This document shows, piece by piece, positions 5,868-13,038 of a stretch of 17,229 nucleotides of DNA. Within the stretch, counting starts at the first letter, position 1; each line of letters opens with the position of its first letter. The notes beneath the pieces were generated by a model, which was not told where the DNA came from, ran no database searches, and saw nothing but the letters and a program-made list of their open reading frames with translations. Source of the stretch: an uncultured Verrucomicrobiota bacterium (GTDB lineage: Bacteria > Verrucomicrobiota > Kiritimatiellia > RFP12 > UBA1067); assembly GCA_945483525.1 (NCBI GenBank), contig CALYRV010000030.1, positions 1 through 17,229 of the forward strand, given 5' to 3'. The translations under genes were made by a program, and so were the position numbers.

Positions 5868-7933
5868 CAATAGACAAAAAGCATCTCACGATACTTGGGC
5901 ATGGGCCAGCGGGCGTCATCCACCAGCGTCTCCAAACGATCCACGGTCTTACGCAGATCATTCATAGCCGAGATCTGGTTCTTCGGATCATTATCATCCA
6001 ACACTCGCTCAAGAACATCGCATTTAACATGCAGATCGTCAAGCCCGGCGCCGAGCTTCATGGATAGCGCACGCAACCCCTTCACCCCGGCCTTGAGTCC
6101 ATCCGCCCGCGCCTCCCTGAGCGCCGAAGCAAGCCGCGAAAACTCGTCCGCAACGATGGGTCGGACCATTGAGCGCGCGATTTCCAGCGCGATTCCGGCT
6201 TCAATGCGGATTCGCCGACGGTAATCCTCCATGCCGATCTCCCAACGCGAGCACATCTCGGTTTCGGAAAGCACCCCGTACTTGGAGAAAAGCGCAATAT
6301 TACGCTTGTCCTTGAGCGGAGCCAGGGCGGACATCGTATCCGCGAGATCGGGGAGCCCGCGCTTCGCGGCCTCAAGCTTCCACTGCCGAGAGTATCCGTC
6401 GCCGGAGAAAATGACGCGCTTATGAGCCTTGACTTCATACGTCAGCAGTTTCTGAAGATTGACGTTGAAATCGCCCTTCATCGACTCCAGCTTGTCGCAC
6501 AAGGCGTCGATCGATTCCGCTACGATGGTGTTCAGGACCATCTGGCTCTGCGCGCAGTTCTGAGAAGAACCTGGCGCACGAAACTCAAACTTGTTTCCGG
6601 TGAAGGCGAAAGGCGAAGTGCGATTGCGGTCGGTCGTGTCCTTCGGTAGCGAAGGTAGCAAATCGACGCCGAGGCGCATGCGCACTTTCTCTCCTCGCTT
6701 ACCCTTCACACCGCGCTCGATTGAATCCAGAACGTCGTTGAGTTCATCGCCCAGAAACACCGAAATGATCGCAGGGGGGGCTTCATTTGCGCCGAGACGA
6801 TGATCATTGCCGGCGCCTGCTGTGGTCATGCGGAGAATATCTGCATGCATTTCAATCGCACGGATGATCGCAAGCAAGAATGTGATAAAGATCGCGTTCT
6901 CGCGCGGATTATCTCCAGGCGTAAGCAAATTGCGTCCGCCGTAGGCGATGGACCAGTTGCAGTGCTTGCCAGACCCGTTCACACCGTCGAAAGGCTTCTC
7001 GTGAAGAAGGCAGACGAGATCATTCTTCTCCGCCGTCTGACGCAATACCTCCATGATCATCATATTGTGATCGACGGCGAGGTTAAGATCCTCGAACAAA
7101 GGCGCAAGCTCGAACTGCGCCGGCGCGACCTCGTTGTGACGAGTCTTGGCGGGGATTCCGAGCTCCCAGAGACGATTCTCGACCTCGGTCATGAACTTTA
7201 GAATGCGAGGGCGAATCGCTCCGAAATAATGATCTTCAAGCTGTTGATGCTTGGCCGGTGCAGCGCCGAACACTGTACGTCCGGTCTGCAGCAGATCTGG
7301 ACGTCTCATGTAAAAACGCTTGTCGATCAGGAAATACTCCTGTTCGGCGCCGAGAGTGACCTCGACTTTCGCTGGCTTCTGCCCGAACTTCCGCATCATC
7401 CTGACCGTCGCCTTGGTCAACGCCTGGATGGAACGCAGCAGCGGAGTCTTCATATCCAGCGTATCGCCGGTGAAAGAACAGAAGGCCGTCGGAATGCAGA
7501 GAGTCGCGCCGTTCTCGTGGCGCTTGATAAATGCCGGACTCGTCGGATCCCATGCAGTGTAGCCGCGGGCCTCAAATGTCGAACGAAGTCCGCCGGACGG
7601 AAACGAGGAGGCATCGGCCTCGCCGCCGATAAGGTTTCTGCCAGAAAACTTATAAACCGCATGGGCTGGTCCCGTGGGCTCCAAAAAGGCGTCGTGCTTT
7701 TCCGCCGTACCGCCGGTCAGCGGTTGAAACCAGTGGGTGAAATGATTCGCGCCTTTATCGAGAGCCCAGCGCTTCATCCCTTCAGCGACCGCATCAGCTA
7801 TCGTCGGATCAAGCGGCTCCAAGCTACGCATCGTCGCCAGGAGTTTAGCCGCCACCGGCTTCGCAAGATATTTTCTGATCGCTCTTTCAGAGAACACGTC
7901 CTCGCCGTAAGACTTAAGTGTAGTATTAATCAT
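5867..7933 (-). CDS. glnN: glutamine synthetase type III (GSIII)
   Basis: A 688-residue cytosolic type III glutamine synthetase forming glutamine from glutamate, ammonia and ATP; the family assembles as large dodecamers. Type III features visible are the N-terminal segment with FLEPTG and FSGRNLIGGEADASSFPSGG (83-115), LGAEQEYFLI (194-203, metal-binding acidic pair), HNEVAPAQFELAP (266-278) and DGVNGSGKHCNWSI (316-329). These are followed by NDHRLGANEAPPAIIS (376-391) and NRTSPFAFTGNKFEFRAPGSSQN further on. Length fits the roughly 700-residue class and is far above GSI/GSII. The ATG at 7933 has a good Shine-Dalgarno sequence (GAGG, 7 nt upstream) overlapping the stop of the GH92 gene 9 bp away. 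A run of seven C on the coding strand (6774-6780) encodes the conserved APP and is in frame. I see no GlnB or NtrC binding signature nearby. Confidence 0.96.
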   Translation of the reverse strand: MINTTLKSYGEDVFSERAIRKYLAKPVAAKLLATMRSLEPLDPTIADAVAEGMKRWALDKGANHFTHWFQPLTGGTAEKHDAFLEPTGPAHAVYKFSGRNLIGGEADASSFPSGGLRSTFEARGYTAWDPTSPAFIKRHENGATLCIPTAFCSFTGDTLDMKTPLLRSIQALTKATVRMMRKFGQKPAKVEVTLGAEQEYFLIDKRFYMRRPDLLQTGRTVFGAAPAKHQQLEDHYFGAIRPRILKFMTEVENRLWELGIPAKTRHNEVAPAQFELAPLFEDLNLAVDHNMMIMEVLRQTAEKNDLVCLLHEKPFDGVNGSGKHCNWSIAYGGRNLLTPGDNPRENAIFITFLLAIIRAIEMHADILRMTTAGAGNDHRLGANEAPPAIISVFLGDELNDVLDSIERGVKGKRGEKVRMRLGVDLLPSLPKDTTDRNRTSPFAFTGNKFEFRAPGSSQNCAQSQMVLNTIVAESIDALCDKLESMKGDFNVNLQKLLTYEVKAHKRVIFSGDGYSRQWKLEAAKRGLPDLADTMSALAPLKDKRNIALFSKYGVLSETEMCSRWEIGMEDYRRRIRIEAGIALEIARSMVRPIVADEFSRLASALREARADGLKAGVKGLRALSMKLGAGLDDLHVKCDVLERVLDDNDPKNQISAMNDLRKTVDRLETLVDDARWPMPKYREMLFVY

Positions 7934-7942
7934 ATCAGAACC

Positions 7943-10150
7943 TCATTCGCACATCTCAAATACAAGCTCACCACCAGCCATGATCTCGGAATGCTTCAGG
8001 ATCGGACCCTTGAACGGCTTCCCGTTCAACATCATGGACTTCACGTGCTTGCAATCCTTCGACAGGCCTTTGGCGGTGATAGTAAAAGAGTTGGAGCTTG
8101 AAGTTCGAGTTGGAGAATGGTCAGCTCCAATCCTTTCTCCAACTCCGACTTGATTCTCCAACTTGATTACAACTCTCGGGACCTGTGGGGCACCGACTAC
8201 ATAATCGCCGCCACACGGATTGAAGGGATAGAAACCCATTGCACTGAAAAGATACCACGCGCTCATCTGCCCGCAATCGTCATTGCCGCAAAGTCCATCG
8301 GGCTTCGGTAAATAGAAACGGTCAAAAACCTCTCGGACCCGATCCGCGGTCTTATTCTGTTCGCCGAGAAGCGAATAGAAATAGATCACGTGATGGCTCG
8401 GCTCGTTGCCGTGGACATACTGCCCGATCAGCCCCGTGACATCGAATACACCCCCTGCCTGCTCGCCTTCGGACCTGCGCGAGAACAACGCGTCGAGTTG
8501 CGCGAGAAAACTGTCCCGCCCGCCGAACGCGGCAACCAACCCCTCGGGATCCTGCATCACGTGCCAGGTGTACTGATAGGCGTTGCCTTCCGTGAAATCA
8601 CTTGCCGCACCGTAGCCCATCTTACCGGGATCATAGGGATCCCTCCACGCGCCTTTCGAATCCTTACTGCGCATCAGCAGGATCGACGGATCGAAAAGGT
8701 TCTTCCAATAGCCCGAGCGTTTCTGGAAAAGCGCCGTTTCTTCCGGCGTTCCGCACAACGTCGCCATCTTCGCCGCGCACCAGTCATCATAGGCACACTC
8801 CAGTGTACGAGAGACAGACTCCCCGTTGACGAGGTCGAAAGGATAATACCCATGCCTGTCGTAAAGATCCCAATTCTCCTTGCGGCGGTCATGCGGACAG
8901 GTAAGGGTCTTGCGAATCGCGTCATACGCCTTAGCCGGATCGCCCTTCCAAACGCCCTTCGACCACGCGTCGACGATCATCGGGATCGAATGCGTGCCGA
9001 TCATGCATTGATTCTCGGAACCCCAGAGAGTCCAGACCGGAAGATATCCAGTCTTCTCGCCCTGCTTCAGCATCGAGTCGACGAACTCCGCCGCCTTATC
9101 CGGCATCAGGATCGTGTAGAGCGGACCCGCCGCACGGAACGTATCCCAGGTCGAGAACGTCGAGTAGAACGGATGCCGACTTGCCGGGGAAACGCCAAAG
9201 GAATCCGAAATGTCGTTCGGCTGAACACAAAGATGGTAGAGCGACGTGTACCAGTTCCTCTTCTGTTCGTCCGTCCCCTCGATCGTCGCCCGCTCGAGGA
9301 TCTCGTTCCACCGGGCACGAGCCAGTTTGACCAAACAGCCGAAGGAGATCGGATTCGGTGCCTGACTGACGAAAATGCGCTCGTCAAGGAGGTTGTTATC
9401 GGCCGCCTTGACGGAATTCGCCGAAAGCGCGACATCGACGAAAACCGGCGCATCGCCTTCGTTGAAATCAATGACGAACCGCGGAGCTCTCTCTCCGAGG
9501 CGGCGCTTTAGTTCGGTAACAGATCTGATCGCGAGTGACGAAGAATGATCAGGTCTCACGACGAATGCGACGCGGCGCGGGTTCCACTGAGCCACATCGA
9601 GAGTCCCAACGATCGCATTGTTCGTCACCGAGACATCCGCCGCGAACACGCGGTTCGACAGATCGCCCCAACTGTGAAGTCCCCATTGCGTATCGACGAG
9701 GAGCCGTCTTTTCACGCCCTTCGGGAAAGTGAACCCGTAGCTCGCGACATGAGCCGTCGCCGAGATCTCGGTCTTCACGCCGCCGGCCGTCACGGTGTAG
9801 TAACCGGGCGAGGCCTTTTCGGATGCCTTGTCCATCGGTAGGGACTCCGGAACCTCATCCGTCGTGAACGGCAACAGCCGGATATCACCGAGATCGGCGC
9901 AGCCCGTGCCGTTAAGATGCGTCTGCGAGAAGCCGTAGAGGTTCGTGTCGCCGAAGACGTATCCCGAGCAATGATTCCAATCGCCGTTGCCGGTATCGGG
10001 GCCCGCCTGAATCATGCCAAACGGCACACAAGCACCCGGGAACGTGTGGCCCGTACCAGCGGTACCGACGAATGGATCTACATAATCGCAGAAATCAGCA
10101 ATGGCCACAGACGAAACAAGGGCGACGATGACTGCAATCGATGTACGCAT
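7943..10150 (-). CDS. secreted GH92 alpha-mannosidase
   Basis: A 735-residue family-92 glycoside hydrolase, an exo-acting, normally Ca2+-dependent alpha-mannosidase that trims mannose from N-glycans or mannans. Residues 1-18 are a Sec signal peptide (cleavage near AIA-DF), so it acts outside the cytoplasm. Family blocks in order are YVDPFVGTAGTGHTFPGA (23-40), GFSQTHLNGTGCADLGDI (73-90), FSTWDTFRAAGPLY (332-345), EGNAYQYTWH (521-530; its Glu aligns with the family general acid), HGNEPSHH (580-587) and GNDDCGQMSAWYLFSAMGFYP (622-642; acidic base region). Near the C-terminus about 20 residues (667-686) interrupt the usual continuous KLEN-FTI strand; they are encoded by an inverted-repeat insertion. 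I cannot fix the linkage specificity. The gene starts 5 bp after rlmD with a weak ribosome site, and it is followed 9 bp later by glnN. Confidence 0.95.
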   Translation of the reverse strand: MRTSIAVIVALVSSVAIADFCDYVDPFVGTAGTGHTFPGACVPFGMIQAGPDTGNGDWNHCSGYVFGDTNLYGFSQTHLNGTGCADLGDIRLLPFTTDEVPESLPMDKASEKASPGYYTVTAGGVKTEISATAHVASYGFTFPKGVKRRLLVDTQWGLHSWGDLSNRVFAADVSVTNNAIVGTLDVAQWNPRRVAFVVRPDHSSSLAIRSVTELKRRLGERAPRFVIDFNEGDAPVFVDVALSANSVKAADNNLLDERIFVSQAPNPISFGCLVKLARARWNEILERATIEGTDEQKRNWYTSLYHLCVQPNDISDSFGVSPASRHPFYSTFSTWDTFRAAGPLYTILMPDKAAEFVDSMLKQGEKTGYLPVWTLWGSENQCMIGTHSIPMIVDAWSKGVWKGDPAKAYDAIRKTLTCPHDRRKENWDLYDRHGYYPFDLVNGESVSRTLECAYDDWCAAKMATLCGTPEETALFQKRSGYWKNLFDPSILLMRSKDSKGAWRDPYDPGKMGYGAASDFTEGNAYQYTWHVMQDPEGLVAAFGGRDSFLAQLDALFSRRSEGEQAGGVFDVTGLIGQYVHGNEPSHHVIYFYSLLGEQNKTADRVREVFDRFYLPKPDGLCGNDDCGQMSAWYLFSAMGFYPFNPCGGDYVVGAPQVPRVVIKLENQVGVGERIGADHSPTRTSSSNSFTITAKGLSKDCKHVKSMMLNGKPFKGPILKHSEIMAGGELVFEMCE
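8089..8163 (-). repeat. imperfect inverted repeat inserted in frame in the GH92 gene
   Basis: Two 29-bp arms (8089-8117 and 8135-8163) are reverse complements with 24 of 29 matching positions, separated by 17 bases. Further short inner copies (TTGGAG/CTCCAA) allow alternative pairings. The arms are built from a TTGGAG-rich unit. The element is translated in frame as part of the segment between KLEN and NSFTI (about residues 666-688), a place where GH92 relatives normally run straight through. It would also form a strong mRNA hairpin. Confidence 0.75.
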
Positions 10151-10155
10151 TGTGC

Positions 10156-11418
10156 TTATGCTTTCTTATCGAGAACCACCATGGTTTCGAAACGGGCGGT
10201 ACGCGGGAACATGTTAAACCACCGGACGTTAGCGACATCGTAACTGCGAGTGATCACGCGGAGGTCGCGCATCAGCGTAGCGGGATCGCAAGAGACGTAG
10301 ACGATCCGCGGCGCCTTGGACGCCGCAAGCCATTCGGCGACACCAGGTTCGAGCCCATCCCGCGGCGGATCGACGATCACCGTCGTATGCTCGTCTAATG
10401 GAATGCGCTTGCGATTGCGGCCGACCTCTTCGGCGAAGAACTTCGCGTTCTGGGCCTTCAGATTCGCCGCATTGCGCTTCGCGAACTCGATCGCCTGCCG
10501 ACCAGACTCTATTCCGATCAAGGAGATGTCCGGAAGACGGGAAGCAGGGCAAGAGCCGGAAAGATCGGATACGGCACAGAGACCGAACACACCGACCCCA
10601 CAATAGAGGTCGACGATGTTCCGCCGTTCACCTTCACTGGATTTCTTCACCTCTTCTACAACCGCCCGGACCAACGCTTCGCCGACTTCGGGGTTCATCT
10701 GGTAGAAGCCGCCGGCCGGGACTTCAAACACCTTGCCGCAAGTCTCCTCCTTGATGACAACATTGCCAGGAGCCTTGCCGATCCACCATTTGACGCCAGT
10801 CCGCCTGCTCCACCGAATAGTGACGTTCTCCTTTTCGGCAGTGGCTTTACGGACCGCGAATGGCCCGTTAGTCAAGAGCGACAATACAGCCTTACGAACC
10901 TCGGGAATCGCCGCATTGATCTCGGGACGAGCCAGCGGATCGGTCAGGATATCGACAATCTCGTGCGAAGGCTCCTTCCGATAGCCGATCACCCAAACGC
11001 CCTTCTGCTTCGCAAAATGATAGACGACTTTGTTCCGGTAATTGAAAGGCGACAGGCCGGAGGTAACAGACGACACAATGGATGGGCAGGTGATTCTCGC
11101 ACGATCAAAGAAATCGCGGAGCTGACCCTCCTTGGCGGCAAGCTCGGCTTCGTACTTCAGCCCGGCATAAACCATACCTGGCACCTGCAGATTGTGAGAA
11201 GAGGCGGAGGTGGACAGTGGATTATCCAGCCTGTCAGGCGATGCTTCGACGATTTCGACAAGACGGGCTTTGACGAAATGCTTCTTCTCTTCGACGATTT
11301 CGGCCTTCACCTGCTCGCCCGCCCAAGCGCCGGGGACGAAGATAACACGCCCGTCACCCAACCTGCCGAGCCCGTCACCGCCGTAGACGTTCTTGGCAAT
11401 ATAGACAGTGCTAATCAC
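10156..11418 (-). CDS. RlmD/TrmA-family RNA uracil-5-methyltransferase lacking the Fe-S cysteines
   Basis: A 420-residue SAM-dependent class I methyltransferase that makes m5U in rRNA or tRNA. An N-terminal TRAM domain covers about 3-58 (VYGGDGLGRLGDGRVIFVPGAWAGEQV). The methyltransferase domain has FYQMNPEVGEALV (238-250), VDLYCGVGVFGL (269-280, motif I), GIES (302-305), VDPPRDGLEPG (349-359) and the catalytic cysteine in YVSCDPATLMRDL (C377). The family's C-x5-C-x2-C cluster region after the TRAM domain is replaced by a Ser/Thr-rich stretch; only one cysteine (C111) lies between residues 1 and 220. Residues about 284-299 form a Ser/Pro-rich insert after motif I. The start is GTG at 11418, and no better in-frame ATG lies nearby. 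It sits beside decayed units of a heptamer array and lacks a clear Shine-Dalgarno sequence. Whether the substrate is 23S rRNA or tRNA cannot be told from sequence. Confidence 0.88.
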   Translation of the reverse strand: MISTVYIAKNVYGGDGLGRLGDGRVIFVPGAWAGEQVKAEIVEEKKHFVKARLVEIVEASPDRLDNPLSTSASSHNLQVPGMVYAGLKYEAELAAKEGQLRDFFDRARITCPSIVSSVTSGLSPFNYRNKVVYHFAKQKGVWVIGYRKEPSHEIVDILTDPLARPEINAAIPEVRKAVLSLLTNGPFAVRKATAEKENVTIRWSRRTGVKWWIGKAPGNVVIKEETCGKVFEVPAGGFYQMNPEVGEALVRAVVEEVKKSSEGERRNIVDLYCGVGVFGLCAVSDLSGSCPASRLPDISLIGIESGRQAIEFAKRNAANLKAQNAKFFAEEVGRNRKRIPLDEHTTVIVDPPRDGLEPGVAEWLAASKAPRIVYVSCDPATLMRDLRVITRSYDVANVRWFNMFPRTARFETMVVLDKKA

Positions 11419-11431
11419 AGATTACTACCCT

Positions 11432-11494
11432 TCACGAACCGCGAACCACGAATCACAAATTACGAACCACAAACAACGAACCACGAATCACGAA
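11432..11494 (-). repeat. nine-unit heptamer tandem array between rsfS and rlmD
   Basis: Nine contiguous 7-bp units read TTYGTRR-like on the minus strand: TTCGTGA, TTCGTGG, TTCGTTG, TTTGTGG, TTCGTAA, TTTGTGA, TTCGTGG, TTCGCGG, TTCGTGA. The array begins at the base after the rsfS stop codon and ends 13 bp before the rlmD GTG. There are no spacers, so it is not a CRISPR. It fills essentially the whole 76-bp gap. Confidence 0.9.
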
Positions 11495-11788
11495 TTACTC
11501 CCACAACTTCTCAAGCGCGTAATAAACGCGAGCTTCTGGGGAGAACACATGAACAACAACGTCAATGTAGTCAACGACGATCCAGCCCGATTCAGGATCT
11601 CCGCTGGTGCGATACGCCTTCGGCAGCGCTTTAGCGAGCGCCTTCAGATGCGGCGCCGCAGCACCGGTGGCGACCACGAAAAAGTCGGTGAGACCAGACT
11701 TCCCGCGGACATCATAGAGCTTCACGTCCTCGGCCTTGATGTCCTCAAGTACCCTGACGAATTCCTTTGCCTGTTCTTCTGCTGTCAT
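11495..11788 (-). CDS. rsfS: RsfS, ribosomal silencing factor (Iojap family)
   Basis: A 97-residue RsfS/Iojap/YbeB protein. It binds uL14 of the large ribosomal subunit and blocks subunit joining when nutrients are short. The complete family pattern is visible: KAEDVKLYDVRGKSGLTDFFVVATG in the first half, SGWIVVDYIDVVVHVF about residues 67-82, and the terminal RVYYALEKLWE. The length is slightly below the usual 105-115 because the C-terminus ends right after LEKLW. The ATG at 11788 has no Shine-Dalgarno sequence and lies 9 nt from a perfect extended -10. This gene therefore probably starts its own transcript, separate from the efflux operon that ends 20 bp upstream. The nadD neighbour common elsewhere is absent here. 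Confidence 0.95.
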   Translation of the reverse strand: MTAEEQAKEFVRVLEDIKAEDVKLYDVRGKSGLTDFFVVATGAAAPHLKALAKALPKAYRTSGDPESGWIVVDYIDVVVHVFSPEARVYYALEKLWE

Positions 11789-11808
11789 AACGCTGATATT
11801 ATATCAAA
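11789..11808 (-). promoter_or_regulatory. extended -10 promoter for rsfS, near-leaderless
   Basis: On the minus strand a perfect extended -10, TGATATAAT (hexamer TATAAT at 11798-11803, TG at 11805-11806), lies 9 nt before the rsfS ATG. The predicted transcript would have a leader of only about 1-3 nt. No good -35 is visible 16-19 nt upstream, which is tolerable for extended -10 promoters. The core GATATAATATC is also a perfect 11-nt dyad. The 16-mer TTTGATATAATATCAG at 11793-11808 matches 15 of 16 bases in front of the TPR gene at 1944-1959. Confidence 0.7.
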
Positions 11809-13038
11809 TTATTCATAACGGAGGCAGTCGATCGGATTAAGCTTCGAAGCGCGATAGGCAGGATAGAAGCCAAAGAACATGCCGACGAAAGCGGAAAACA
11901 GAAACGAATAAAGCGCGGAAGAGAACTCAATGATGATCGGCCAGTTATTCACCTCGCCAATAAGATGCGCGATACCAATTCCAACACCAACGCCGATTGC
12001 GCCTCCGACGGTTGACAGCACCACTGCCTCCAATACGAACTGCGAGAGAATGCAGGCCGGAGTTGCACCAATCGCCATACGGAGACCAATCTCCTTGATA
12101 CGCTCGGTAACCGATACCAACATGATGTTCATAATGCCGATACCGCCGACCAACAGCGAAATCGCCGCCACCGCAGTGAGGAGCACGGTCATGAGATTGG
12201 AGACCGACCCGATAGTGTTCATTATCTCGGTCGTGTCACGGGTCTCGAAATCGTTGTCCTGATAATCCGCAAGCTTGTGGCGCTGGCGTAGCAACCCAGC
12301 GATCTCGCGCTTCGCCTCCTCAAGGTCCTCCATGCTGCGAAGCGAAAGATTCATCATTCCGATCGAACGGAACTTGGAGCGGGAAAGCACGCGCTGCGCG
12401 GTCGTATAGGGGACGAGTACCGTGTCGTCCTGATCCTGTCCCCAGCCAGTGGCACCCTTTGACTCGAGGATGCCGACGACCTTGAAAGGCATCGAACCGA
12501 TACGGATGACTGTGCCAACCACCTTGTCGCCATCCTCGTAAAGGTTCGACATCACGGTAGTTCCGAGAACGCACACTCGACTGCAGCGACGCTGTTCGTT
12601 CTCTTCAAAGAAACGGCCCTCCCTGATCGTCCAGTTGCGGATGTCGGGGAAGTCGAACGAGACTCCCGTCACGCGGCAGTTCCAGTTTCTGTTCTCGCGG
12701 ATAAGCTGGGAATTAACATTAACCGAGGGTGATACGGCCGCGACGAGGTGCCCGAGCTCCTTCTTGATCGCCTCGGCGTCATCGGCGGTCATCGTCTGTC
12801 CGGACCCCATCCCCGTGCGCACGGCCCCCTGACGGTTGCGATCCGGCCAAATCATGACGAGATTATTGCCCATCGAGGAAATCTCCCTCACCATCATCAC
12901 CGATGCGCCCTTGCCGATAGCAAGCACCGAAATGACCGCGGCGATACCGACGATAATGCCTATACAGGTCAGAAGGCTTCGCGTCTTATTGCGCAGAATC
13001 GCAAGGATGGCGACTTTAAATATCATTCCAATATTCAT
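11809..13038 (-). CDS. macB: MacB-type ABC transporter permease
   Basis: A 409-residue inner-membrane permease with the MacB/FtsX topology. TM1 is at about 22-42, and a large periplasmic MacB-PCD domain spans about 43-275 (NNLVMIWPDR, GRFFEENE, VCVLGTTV, DDTVLVPYTTAQ). Three C-terminal helices follow at about 283-308 (AAISLLVGGIGIMNIMLVSV), 331-360 and 374-394. The signature TERIKEIGLRMAIGA (311-325) and terminal PIDCLRYE are typical. In E. coli MacB the ATPase is fused to this module; here it is a separate upstream gene, as in YknYZ-like or LolCDE-like systems. MacB-type machines do not pump through the membrane but drive periplasmic substrates into the TolC duct. The ATG overlaps the ATPase stop (ATGA), with AAGG 7 nt upstream. 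A G-rich quadruplex pattern lies about 18 nt before the start. Confidence 0.93.
   Translation of the reverse strand: MNIGMIFKVAILAILRNKTRSLLTCIGIIVGIAAVISVLAIGKGASVMMVREISSMGNNLVMIWPDRNRQGAVRTGMGSGQTMTADDAEAIKKELGHLVAAVSPSVNVNSQLIRENRNWNCRVTGVSFDFPDIRNWTIREGRFFEENEQRRCSRVCVLGTTVMSNLYEDGDKVVGTVIRIGSMPFKVVGILESKGATGWGQDQDDTVLVPYTTAQRVLSRSKFRSIGMMNLSLRSMEDLEEAKREIAGLLRQRHKLADYQDNDFETRDTTEIMNTIGSVSNLMTVLLTAVAAISLLVGGIGIMNIMLVSVTERIKEIGLRMAIGATPACILSQFVLEAVVLSTVGGAIGVGVGIGIAHLIGEVNNWPIIIEFSSALYSFLFSAFVGMFFGFYPAYRASKLNPIDCLRYE

Noticed and set aside
6774..6780. Seven-base homopolymer in glnN as a phase-variation or frameshift site
   Set aside because: It encodes the conserved Ala-Pro-Pro of GSIII and the frame is intact on both sides; a metabolic enzyme is an unlikely contingency locus.
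8390..9511. 373-codon plus-strand frame
   Set aside because: It is antisense to the GH92 gene, which carries every family motif; the translation is Arg-rich with no domain.
11432..11494. CRISPR array
   Set aside because: The units are 7 bp and contiguous, with no unique spacers and no cas genes in the window.
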